Origin: Earliella scabrosa
Lineage: Eukaryota; Basidiomycota; Agaricomycetes; Polyporales; Polyporaceae
NCBI GenBank assembly: GCA_022605405.1
Contig: JABYQQ010000011.1
Location: 496,001 to 560,000 of the forward strand
Direction: 5' to 3'
Length of the DNA stretch: 64,000 nt
Numbering within the stretch: the first letter of the stretch is position 1; each line of letters opens with the position of its first letter. Shown piece by piece: positions 13,088 through 24,035 of this stretch. A program made the translations under genes and the position numbers. The notes under the pieces are model-generated. The model was not told where the DNA came from. It saw only the letters and a list, made by a program, of their open reading frames with translations, and ran no database searches.

Positions 13088-14444
13088 ATGAACCACAGTC
13101 TTCTTCCCATCGAGATGTGCGAGCATATTATCGACTCCTCTCGAGACGAGTGGCTCAGACCAGATCCGTATTCCATCTGGCTCCAGACCGCCCTCGTCTG
13201 CTCTGCCTGGCTCCCTCGCAGCCGACTCAACCTCCTCTACGAAGTCGAACTCTCGAATGAGTCCGACGTTGACCTCCTGCTACGAACACTCCAGGAGACA
13301 CCACTCCTTACAGGTCTGATATCCAGATTGACCGTCAAAGGTCGAGAACAGGGATATCTACCGTTCGCACGGATGCCGCTTCCACTCCTACTGAAGAACT
13401 GTACGGCGCTGGACCTCACGCTCATCAACTGGGATCTATATCCACCTCGATATGCCGACACGAGCTTGTATCAGTGGTCTGGAATAGTAGAGCTTTCATT
13501 GGATCTCCGACGCTGTGTCCTGCGAGCCAGCTTTCGCTACATCTGGTCATTGCATCGCCTGCGATATCTGCAACTTTGGGTGAATGGGAAATGGGACCAA
13601 AGCCCACAATCAACGCATTCGCTCATGGTACGACCGGGCCCCGAGACTGGCAGATGTGAGAACTTAAAATCTCTCGTGTTCAGGGTACGATCCATTTTCA
13701 TATAGTGCATAAATTGCATGTATATACTACCCCCCTCATCTCATAGAACTGGGAGTGCGCCGGAATTGCTTGGCCTGCATGCGCATTCGGCCATTCCGTC
13801 AAGAGTTTGAGACTTGGTGTAAAAGATGAGGTCTCAGGTACGATATCTTCTGTCGCTTAAACCGCTATTTCTCTGATCAGCACCAAGAGAACACCCTGCA
13901 GTGCATCAAGGCCTTTCGTGGAATCGAAAATCTCATACTCCACTGCGAGTTGGATGAACCGCTATCCATATCGGCCGACCTCGTCAGCGCAGTGTCTGTA
14001 TCTACTGGGACCCGCACACGCATGGCACTGCAGTCCGTTCTGGATAGCGTGCGGCCGGGTGCAGCCCTGTTGTCGGTTGAGATAGCGGTGTCGCCCACCG
14101 GCATAACAAGGTCTTATGGTGTCGACCGGGCAGGCCTCGTGGACCTCCTCCTCGGTGGTGAGATCCTCGCCAACCTCTCTCGGCTTACACAGCTGCGTCA
14201 GCTCCACTTCACCCTCTTGGATAACGACGCCGAGCATGACTCTGGATGGTGGACGGCGGAGATGGTCCGCCGGCTCCCTAACAGCTGTCACGCCACTGTC
14301 TCGGTTGAAGTGTGTCTGTTGACAGATGGTGCGTCATGCGGCCCTATTGATGCATTGACGAACGCTCACGTACATTCTCAGTCTGGGACCAATGGCTCTG
14401 GAACACGTCAGACAAGCGGAATGCAGATGCCGCAGTTCCCGTGA
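13088..14444 (+). CDS. F-box-like protein, copy 2
   Basis: Three exons are proposed: 13088-13684, 13747-13837 and 13888-14444, giving 414 residues. The phases are identical to the other copies (0 after exon 1, 1 after exon 2). Exon 1 holds the F-box-like motif LLPIEMCEHIIDSSR and ALVCSAWLPRSRLNLLYEVE, then SDVDLLLRTLQE. A role as an SCF ubiquitin-ligase adaptor is a family inference only. Intron 2 ends in CAAG at 13887, with a competing CAG 7 bases upstream that the other copies lack. The C-terminus after GASCGPI diverges from copies 3 and 4; another frame near 14375-14400 still reads DQWLWNTSDK, resembling their tail. This suggests a frameshift near 14345-14375, independent of the one in copy 1. 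Confidence 0.7.
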
Positions 14445-17180
14445 AGGACGGGATAGTAGGGAACTAGGAGAACCGTTTGATCAGCAGGGGAATAAGCAGA
14501 CGCGGAGGGAGAAAGGTAGAGGATGGGAGAGAGCAGAAAGAACTATGAGGAGCGCAGATCCGGTTCTCTTGGAAAAGCATCTGTCACAGCAAAAGAGAAA
14601 TCAGCAGACCGTCACCTCGCACAGCCAGCAGACTCGACGAGAGCAAGAGAGCTGACATGAAACCTCAGGAGCGAGAGAGTATGCGTGTTCGAAATTTGCC
14701 GAGGTTCCTTCGCAATCGAGCTGGTCGCCCACTTGGAACATAGCGTCCCCAAGCTCCTCGTCGAGCTCGTCAGCGCAGTCGCCATGAGTATGACTCCCAT
14801 CTACCGCTTCTCCGCTGTGAGAACAGCAGCTCGATATGGTGGACAAGTATTGTCATGATTACGATGGACGATGCGGACCATGTCCGAGACCTGACAATCG
14901 ACAGCAACTCGTTGATTGTGGAAGGGGAAAAATCGGAAGATGGCATTCCGGGCAGAAACTGTACATGATGAGGAGCAGCAGGAAGCATGACATGGGGACG
15001 CAGTTCGGCACACCTGCATCTGTCGTTTCCGTCGACGAACCGCTTTGTAAGGCGCGAACGATGTCAACAGTTGGCACAGGTTGCGTGCATGTGGCAATCC
15101 CGTTGTCGTCTAGCTGTGTGGCGTCCACGTAGGGCCTACATCGTGGGGTAGGCGATGGTGAAGGGTGGCACGATGCACCCCGTCTCGGTGGCGTCCCTCT
15201 TGAAGCTGTCCCCATCCCCTCAATGTCCGGGTCGCTTCGTGATCCTTACAATGGGCGTTTGTCCACGGTCGTCTTCCCCGTCGGCGGCATCGCGCTCGGC
15301 GTCTGCAAGACCGCAGTCTCCCATTCAAGCGTGAGCTCGACCAGCACCACCTGACGTATCATCACGCGCCCGCGGCCCAAACGACGTCGTTTCTGCAGCG
15401 GTTGACCACGCGCCCCTCCACTGTCCAGTACGAGTCCCTCGACATGACCCTATCTGATGCTAGTCGATATGGGCCCGGACGACACTGCAGGACCTGTGTG
15501 GCGCGCAGGTTCAGAGGACAAGCGCAGGCCAGTCGCGTCCGCTGGATGCCAACGTTGCACTCGTTCTTCGTGCGCGGAGAGCTCGCACTGCTGCAGAAGG
15601 CGAGGGGCGTCACTCCCGCTGCTCCCGGTCGACGGGCATGGCGCGAAGCTTGGTATGTGGAGGCGGGAATTCGAGCGTGCGGGAGGAGGCGGAGACCAAG
15701 ACCCTGCTGCCTGCTGCGGTAGGGAAGATGGGCGGCGGGTGGATCCGTGATGTCCAGGGAGCGACAGACCTCGTCTCGCTGGCTAGAGAACGGGAGCTGG
15801 CGCGGCAGGACACGTGGAAGAGGCGGAAGACCGACTGAAGCAAGAGCATCGGTCAAGCAGGGATTGAGTGAGGAGAGGTGGCCGGAAGGTGGGTGAGCCT
15901 GATGGAGCTGATTGGACACATGAAGGTACGTACCGGACGACGGCCAGGTATATTATTGCTATGAGGAGCGTCGCGATATGAGCAGACGACTTGAAGAGCA
16001 GGTCACTGTCTCGCGATACGTGGATGCATAGGCCAGGACGCACAGCGGACGCGGTGGAACGGTGCAAAATCTGGGGTTAGGACGAGCTGAAGGTCAGTGA
16101 CAACAAGAGACGTACGATGAACCATACTATTGAAGGCATGAACTCCATCGTGCGATGACAGATCTTGAAGCCTCATCGTCATCGACCAGCCGGAGTGCTG
16201 ACCGAGTGCCCGAGGGCGAACCAGCGAGGAAGCTGTGAGGGGGACGTTCTACAGCATCGGTCAAGGTGTTTGAGACGTCGAGTGGCTTCTGCAGAGAACG
16301 CGGATGAGATGTCGTCCGAGCGAGCTTGTAGCAATGCATGCAGACGTGCGTAGTGAGGGGAAAGAGTCCATGTACCATACGTGCACAGGGGAAGAAAGAG
16401 GCTAGTGCAATGCGAAACAAGAACGCTGAGGTACTCACCTTGATTGGTATCAAGGCGCGCAGCTCCTGCCCCACCGTCTTCGCCCCTTCATACAGGGTTG
16501 AGTTAAGCGCAGACCTCCAGAGATACCGCAAGTCATTGCCGCAATGTGATACATACCAGTTGACCAGCTCCTGCAATTCCCATGTAACCTATACTGCAGG
16601 TCTTCAAGTGGCAGTCGCGGGTTTGATATCCGACTTGAAGGAGGACTTGATGTCAGCAGAGATCGGACAAGTGAGACAAGCTACAGCAAGAGAAAAGCCT
16701 GCAGCAGAATGCGGTAGATGTAGACTCGCCGATAACAAGAGTTGCAGAGCTAGAGGAGTTGAACGGAAGGGATGAGACAGATTCTGACAGAGCATGACAG
16801 AGTAGCATGTCCGCACCAGTAGTGTTAGTCCTGCGTCTCATGCGGGTCCATCCAGGAGCGATTAGACACTGGCAGCAACCAGGAGCGCGAGCTCCCAACC
16901 GAGTGACTCGGTCAACTCGGGTAACGCAATGACGGAGGCGTGACACAGTCACATGCCACGTTCAACAGGCGTCTATCGGAATCCGAAAAGACGTCATCAG
17001 CCAGAGTCTGGCCAGAGCGTTCCTCCTCACGACCGTCTCGCGCGCATTCCCTCCGTCTCTCTTGCTCTACTCATACTACTGGCCACAGCGGCAGGCCTCA
17101 CACGAAAGACCGCCGGAAAGCCTCCAAGCCACTCGCAAATTACTCTTCCTCAGCACCGCACAATCTTGAACCTTAGGCTC
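14445..17180. other. No supported gene
   Basis: The stretch begins with the out-of-frame relic of the F-box tail (to about 14460), then purine-rich sequence. Open frames up to 185 codons (minus strand 15362-15919) have arginine-, serine- and proline-rich composition and no recognised motif. I do not support a gene here. Confidence 0.3.
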
Positions 17181-17209
17181 TGTTGTCTCCTCGGGCCCCA
17201 AATCCCAAC

Positions 17210-17599
17210 ATGCGTCCGCCGAAGTACGACCTGTCCCATGTCCGACTGTCCGACGTCTTCCCTCTCCATGTCGGTGAGTCGTCAATCATTCGACACGGCC
17301 ACAGGACTTCGGGACCTGGATGGCGCTTGGCTGCGACGGAAATCAAGCTGAGGGACGATAGGGAGCTCAGCACACACATCTTCGAGGCTGTTTTTTGTGT
17401 TGCGTCTCAGCACCATGGCGGCGCGCTCGGCCTCACCGCATCGCTCTACGAGCATCCCGAGGCGAGATTCGTCAAGACCCCGCTAAAAGCCAAGGACGAT
17501 GAGTTCTGGAACATGCAGTTGTCAGTACGCATCCATTGTCAGGACGGGGATTCTACTCGCTTGGGCAATATGCTCAATACTCTTTACGCACTGTACTGA
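17210..17599 (+). CDS. Unrecognised open frame, possible gene start
   Basis: An open frame from the ATG at 17210 starts MRPPKYDLSHVRLSDVFPLH and contains segments such as ALGLTASLYEHPEARF and KAKDDEFWNMQ that look like real protein. A GTGAG donor near 17273 and a pyrimidine-rich acceptor ending TCTCAG near 17410 suggest that part of the frame could be an intron. The segment lies upstream of module block Y copy 3 on the same strand and could be its 5' part. I do not recognise the family. Confidence 0.35.
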   Translation: MRPPKYDLSHVRLSDVFPLHVGESSIIRHGHRTSGPGWRLAATEIKLRDDRELSTHIFEAVFCVASQHHGGALGLTASLYEHPEARFVKTPLKAKDDEFWNMQLSVRIHCQDGDSTRLGNMLNTLYALY

Positions 17600-17989
17600 C
17601 GCGAACACCGTGCAGCTCTCGAACCTCTTAACATGCGCTCGCGACTGAACACCGCACACCGCGGGATGTTCCTCAACAGCCCACCACCATAGTTGTGATA
17701 GCGCGGCCTCTTTATGAAGGCGCTGCTTCATTGATCGTGACCTCGCTCGTCGGTGAGTGTTCTACTTACTAGCGGCGACTCCTCCGCCACCTACTAGCTC
17801 TATCCCTTCCCCTCTCACCGACATCCATTGTATTGCTGCGCGCAACTCCGATAGCCGGGTCTCGTGCCGACAGTGGCCCTTGGGACGGAGACAGAATACG
17901 AACTTGGAGGTTGCGAAGAAGACTCTTCGGGACAGCGCGGAGGAGAGGGATGTGAGGAGCGGCAGAAGACCATCCGCCTATGCGCGCAC

Positions 17990-20060
17990 GCTCACCCGCA
18001 GGAAGTGGGGCGTCCTCGGCTTCCTCCTCCCGTCCATTATGCGTCCGTCGATCATCCTCAAGACTACAGGCTCGTCTGCTGACTCGTGCGATGGAGTGGT
18101 CAGAACTATGACACTAGCTTCCATACGGGCAGAGACCTGAGCACACGGAGCAGCCTGCTATCAGTCTACCACCGAAAGGGCGCGGGCACACTCACGCGCA
18201 GGAAGTAGGGCGCGCTCGGGTTCCTCCTCCCGTCCGTCATCCATCTCTCGACTGTCCACGAGACTATCCGGGCTCGTCTGCCGGCTTGTGCGCTGGGAGC
18301 CTGAACCTCACCGACACCGCTGGGTGAGCTCTGTACTGTGAATCACTGACGTGTCGGCTCATTGATGTCTGCTCTGTCCAGTCATCCATCACTGCGCTGC
18401 CCACCGTGTACGGCGTCTCTACGCACTCAAACGTTGATGGTAGCTCCACGCACTCATCCTCAACCTCCATCGTCTCTGTCCGGTACGACCATGCCGGATC
18501 GTGGACAGGACAGAGAAGCAAGGAACACAGCTGCCAGAGAACGACGGAACCCAGCCATCTGACTACCGCAGGATCCCGCACATATATTGAGGTTTTGGCC
18601 CGAGGCTCCGAAGGAGGTGCAGCACGACGCCGAGTGCTCGCTCCTTGTTGCCTGTATCGCGCGCGGACTATCGCCCTTCGCGGGTCAACAAAGCAACAGC
18701 AGACCGATGCAGTGCTCTCGCCGATGACGAGAACTTCGAACAGGGCGTCAGCACAAACGAGACCCTGTGGTGCATTCGCGTCCTCGCCCGATGTCCGAAT
18801 GCTCGGACAGCCGCGGCCGCGAGCGATCCTCGATAACAGTGATATCGATGGTACGTTATATGGCCGTAAACGATGTTTTCATCGACTAACGACTTGCTCT
18901 TCCAGATGCGCTCGCTCTCCACGCGGCACCGACTAATTCGGTTTCGCTCGCCCTCGCATGACGGTGTTGACAATGGGTCGGGACCGTCGGGTCGTTCCTA
19001 GCTAGCCTGTTCAAAATCCTCCCTTCGCGGCGATACCGTGCGGACATTCTGTCACGTTCTGCAACTGGACGGCAGTAGCGTCCCTCCACGCACATCTGCA
19101 TCTCCCAGTCGTCCATGCCCGTCAAGCATCCTGCGCGTACGGCCTGTACGCCGTCAGGATTGAACGCCCTGCGAGTCGGCCACCAAGAACGTGCGCGATC
19201 GGTGCACTCGCAGGATTTGCAACGCTGCCGATCTGTGCTGTCTCAGTGACTCTGACCTCGACGTAGGTGATGCGCCCGTTCTTCGTATTCGTACTCTTCG
19301 CTTCTGACCCTAGCTGTTGCTGCAGCTGCATTACAGCCTTGGACTCGGAAAGGCGCGACTTCGAGCTACGCATGCGCCATCAGAGCCTCGTCTCCCCTTA
19401 CGTTCCGCGCTGAGCGGCCCGTGGAGCATATGTCCTTCCCCGCCACCTCGCACGGTTTCTGAAAGCGACTCCTGCCTTGCTTAGAGGTTGGGGTTCCGTC
19501 GTCCAATCCGGGGTGTGACTGGCATCGCATGCGACTGTCATTACTGGAGTCCCGCCGCCCATCAATATGCTTGCAGGTTCCGGTACCGAACTCTCGCACA
19601 GGTCGCCCTAGACCACGTTTGCAAGCACGCAGACGACACCGAACCTTGGCATGCTGCATTCCCCGCCCAGCGTTCTCTGTCTCGACGTCGACGTCTCTTC
19701 TCGGCCCCTTGACCCTCGTCGCTCACTGGGAAGAAGTCGAATACGACTCTGGACGGCAGCTTCGAGTCGAACGCCCCGTCGACGTTGGTACGGACAAGGT
19801 GCTCACTGTGCAATCAGACTACCTCGTCGTGCGACTACTGGTGTACATGCGCAAGTGCGGGAAGCGTATGTCCTCTCGACACGACGATCGCGATAGCGCA
19901 AATGAATGCAGAGTGCAGCTGAGGAGACCGCGTGTGGTGCTCTTGACTTCGTCGCCTGCTATCCCGCTGGTCTCGAGCGCCTTGCAGTGTATCGGCAATG
20001 AACACAGACTGTGCTAATCCTCGAAGGGTTCCATGGGTATGTACAGTTGTCAGATTCGCG
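17990..20060 (+). pseudogene. Unknown block Y, copy 3, likely decayed gene
   Basis: This block is collinear with 30010-31830. Both start with CTCACCCGCAGGAA followed by a shared proline-coding stretch, and an extra partial copy of that start lies at 18188-18320. Shared protein-like traces include ALALHAA, SVSLALA, DLDVG(D/N), and SGRQLRVE.P.DV near 19750. The traces change frame and are interrupted by stops, so neither copy reads through. The block points toward F-box copy 3 (convergent). I recognise no domain. Conservation of amino-acid-like traces suggests that an ancestor was coding; that is inference. Confidence 0.45.
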
Positions 20061-20089
20061 TCCGTATGTAGCTATCCTACTCTGAAGTT

Positions 20090-21865
20090 CCGCATATATA
20101 ACATATACCGTATACCAATGTCTGCGTGAGTGTGATGAATCTTCTCTCCTGAATGATTCCTAGGCCTCCCCCGTGATGTCCTTGGTCTATGTCCTCATTG
20201 TTGCGGCACGACGAGCTGCGCGATGGTGCGGTGCGTAGCGGCGGCTTCCCCGCCGTGTCAGCCGATGGGACCTCATTGTCGTGTCGTGTCGGTGTGAATG
20301 GAAATGGGATTGTTTTGGTCATCAGTGGTGGGGTGTATGGGGGTTGCAGCTTGTCGAGACGATGAGATGTGCGAGCGAGCGCTGGTGCGCATGCGTGCTC
20401 GGATGCCGGGAATGAGAGGCTTCGGGGGGTCGGTGGAGTGAGGATGGGAAACCGGGTGCCAGCAGACACACGCGGGTACTCTCGAACTTGACCGAGTACG
20501 CGGCCGGCATCCGACGAGCGTCCTTCAACATCGTGACCGCGGCTCGTCCAGCTCGGTGGTGTGATCGCGGTTTAGCTTCCTACGGCACCTTCATCGACCG
20601 GGGAAGCGCGCACCTGGTTGCACGCGAGGAGGTTTGTGGTCAAACACGAGGAGCCCGCCGACCGCTGGCCTCTTCTCGCTGGAAGCCCCTGCGTATCTCT
20701 CGTTCGCCTCGCCCACCTCCGCGATCTCCAGCCGCGCGACCTCCATGCTATTGTTTGACCGGCTTCTGTGCGAGACGGTACTTGAGCTTGAGGTCTGGGG
20801 GATTCGCGCGGGCGGGGAAAGCAGGATGCGTCGCCGCCGTAGCCTCGATCGTGCTCGCTCCATCCTCGACCGCCCTCCCTACATGTCCCCTTCATCCCCT
20901 TCCCGGGCGCGTTGCTCAGCGCTGGCTACACCCTGCTCCGTCTGCGGTCTATAGATCGTGCCGTCTCCTTCGAGCATGCGGACCACATCCGCCAGGAGCG
21001 CCTCGTCTTCATACAGTGCTCGCTGGCGGGCTTCTTCCTCGGCTGCTTGCCTGGCTGCCTCGATCTCCTCCCGCGTATGCCACAGGTATTGATAGTCGTC
21101 TAAGAATAGCATGAGATACATGAGCATCGTTGCCACAGATCGGACAGGGCCGCATGACGCACCTCTCGTCCAGAGATGCACTTGGACAGAGACAGCGGCG
21201 TGACAGCTGTCAGGGAGCCGGCGCACCATCTCCGCCGTCCACCACTGGGCGTCGTACTCCTCGTCATTCTCCTCGAGGGTGAAGTGGAGCTGGCGCAGCT
21301 CCGGGAACCGAGACAGAATGGCCCGCATCTCGTCCCCGAGGAGGAGGTCTGCAAGGCCCGTGCGGTCGACCCCATAAGACCAGCCGTGGTGTCCGTGGCC
21401 ACGGGACCCCACGTCAACTGTGAGAGATAGCAAGGCCGAACCCGAGTGCACGATCTCCAGAACGGATCGCAGTGTACGCGTGCGTGCGCTTGGGGCAGAT
21501 CTGGCGCGAATGCCAGGGTCGGACGGTGGATCGTCCAACGAGCAGTGAACTGTTAGACGTTCGAGTCCGAGGAAAGTTTCGATGCACCGCAAAGTGTTCC
21601 CTTGGTGCCGGTCAGAGGTGGTGTGATGGTAGCGGCTGAGGACATCATACCTGAGACCCCCCTCCAAACATTCAGTTCCAAACTCGTGACAGAGCAGCCG
21701 AACGCGGACACTGGCCAGAGAGCCAGGGCACAGTCCGCATTCTAGGATAGAACTTCAGTATATGCGCGCCACAGATGCGTGAAATAGGATATTTCGCACC
21801 TCCAACTTGAGAGATCGTAAGCTATGGCATTTGCCAGCCTGGACGTCTGGCCGCCACTTAGTAAT
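20090..21865. repeat. Segmental duplication, copy A
   Basis: This segment matches 31905-33712 in the same orientation, about 11.8 kb away. Identity by eye is very high from about 20290 to 21865, lower from 20090 to 20290, and lower again in the adjoining Y blocks. Differences inside the F-box exon 3 include a 24-base in-frame insertion in copy B. The homology ends abruptly at a TAGTAAT at 21865. Confidence 0.9.
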
Positions 21866-22405
21866 GAAGCGACTTGATTCCTCATCTCCATTCCACCAAA
21901 GCCACAGAGTTTGCAGGTGATGCAACGACCAGATAAAGCGGATAATGGTTCGGAGGGCTCCGCTACTAATCTCCAATCGTAGCTCTACTATCCTGCCTGA
22001 CCAGGGATGGAGGAACCTATCAGTATGTCGAGACGGATACATCTCAGCCCAGTTGGTGTGGTACAGACTGAGTGCTACACAGTTCTTTAACAGCAGCACA
22101 AGCCGCATCTGAGCAAGTGGCTGATAGCTGTTCCTGCGAGGATAAACCCTCAATCTAAGTACCATATCCGCAAAGTGCGGCGCCTCCTGGAGCGTCCGCA
22201 GAAGGAGGTCGACGTCGGACGCATTCCGGAGGAAGGCTTCGTAGAGGAGGTTGAGTCGGCTGCGAGGGAGCCAGGCCGAACAGACGAGGGCGGTCTGGGG
22301 CCAGGGGTGATACCACGATTGTCTAAACCAGTACTCGTCCTGAGGTTTGCGGCAGGAGTCGATGATGTGCTCGCAAATCTCGATGGGCAGGCGACTGTTG
22401 TTCAT
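20879..22405 (-). CDS. F-box-like protein, copy 3 (full length)
   Basis: Three exons on the minus strand are proposed: 22405-21800, 21741-21651 and 21600-20879, giving 472 residues. This is the longest copy and the best reference for the family. The F-box-like region starts at residue 5 (LPIEICEHIIDSCRK) and includes WPQTALVCSAWLPRSRLNLL. Leucine-rich segments follow, and exon 3 ends with a charged, probably helical tail (EEIEAARQAAEEEARQRAL) absent from copies 1 and 2. The start is the ATG shared by all complete copies; an upstream in-frame extension to 22651 is not conserved. Intron 2 ends in CAAG. SCF adaptor function is inferred from the fold only, and no substrate can be predicted. Confidence 0.72.
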
Positions 22406-23419
22406 GTCGGCGAGTAGATCGAGGATAGGAGAGGTGAGAGAGCGGAGGGGAGGTGCGCAGAGACGAATGCTGTGGATGGCCTGAGGCTCATGGGGGATAT
22501 GTATATAATCAATAGACCCTAGGACGCCGGTCAGTGTTCGCGCTCTGATCAAGCTTCCCAGCAGGAGTCCGAAGGATGAAAGACGATCGATGAACGGAGC
22601 GCACTGCCGCTCTTCCACCGCCCTTGATATGTCGCGGCAGATACACCGCAATATCCTTGAATCTTCCCGACCTCCGGGATATTGTCATCGGTCTGTGAGG
22701 CTGCGATGAACCAAGTATCCAGCCAACACACCGCTTGCATGATGCACCATGTCTCTGACAGTATATCACACAGTGAGTGCCCGTGGGCGAGCAGGTAAAT
22801 GAACTCGGAATACTAGTAGTATGTTGAGATCAGTCAACGGCGCCATGCCGCGCCGCCACCAACCACTCACCAGCTTCTGTGGAATGAATCTTGTCTATTT
22901 GTGTCCTAAAAACGCAGCTGTAGTGGTGGTAGAAGAGACTTCTGACAGGAATGCCAGTGCATTTTTCGCGGAGCTCGACAAGCTCCTCCGCCCAATCTCC
23001 TGACCGACAAGAGCTTGAGCTTGGATGTCTTTGAACGTCCTGGTATTGCGATGCTCCCGGTGTGGAGAGCAGAATCCTTGCTGCAGATAGACATATACGC
23101 GTGGTGGAGAGCATAGATTCATACGCAAATGCCTGTCATGACTCTATTAGAGGAGCAACCACACAGACGTTGTGCGCGGCTCGAGAGGAGTTCTTCGCTG
23201 AGTCTCCTGCGTACCAAGAGTACGCCACCGCTGCGCCTGAGTCGGAGACCACCGTCTGGTTGATGAGGCGGTGAGCGAACGGAGGGACGGTGCAACTCAA
23301 ACGCCACTGAGTGCATCGCTCAGGCCGCAATGATGCGCTCACAATTCATTCTCAAGTGAACAGACCAGAGACATTCGTGAGGAGTTTGAAGCATCAGTAC
23401 CGCAGCTTAGGGGACGTGA

Positions 23420-24035
23420 ATGTCGCGGATGAACGCGATCCTCATGGGTGAGGAGTCTGTGAATGGTCGTCCGAGAGACGAAACGTACTTTGACGAACTT
23501 GCCAATCGAGGCATTGAGCTGCATGACTCTTGCGCATGTGGCGAGCGCGGGTCGGCATTGGGCAGTGTGCGATACCTGCGGTCAGAAACCTACGGAGAGG
23601 AAAAGGGACTCTACATGTCGTTGGACCACACGAGCGGTGTGCACAGCTCGATAGGTTCGGCCTTTAGGCGAGGGTTATGCTCGTTGCGGCCGGAGCATGC
23701 ACTAGTCCAAGTCTGGAGGGTCTTCCACCGCAGTTCCGAGCGCGGGTTCGACGAGAGGGAGAGGAGATACAGGTTCAACATTGTGGAGTACGACGGCGTC
23801 AAGTTACGTCTCAGGCCATGACCACAGGTCACAACGATGCACTTGGGCTTCGTTCACAAGGGCGCTAATATTGCGATCACGACGGACCTGATACATCGGA
23901 ACTCGAATGCTAAAGAGGACGTGAGCGTCGGGCTTCCACGCCATGAACATCGTCCTTGGGGGAGATGGGCGATGGACAGCGAGACAGGCAGCTGCATGAA
24001 CACTGGCCATACGATACGATGCTGCCGCATGTGTT
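23420..24035 (+). CDS. Unknown gene X, copy 3 (best preserved)
   Basis: An open frame from 23420 to 23821 encodes about 133 residues (with GRPRDETYFDELANRGIEL and RRYRFNIVEYDG), and protein-like similarity to copy 1 continues past its stop to about 24000. The join may be an intron (a GTCTCAGGCC...CCACAG stretch near 23810-23827) or a nonsense change. The segment lies head-to-head with F-box copy 3, with about 1.0 kb between the starts. Short possible upstream exons exist at 22821-23003 and 23062-23274 but cannot be joined with confidence. No known domain was recognised. Confidence 0.4.

Noticed and set aside
20488..21114. 208-codon plus-strand frame
   Set aside because: It is antisense to the conserved F-box exon 3 and its flank. 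The sense strand has the spliced family structure.
22405..22651. Upstream start extending F-box copy 3 by 82 residues
   Set aside because: The extension is not conserved in copies 1 and 2, which start at the equivalent of the ATG at 22405.
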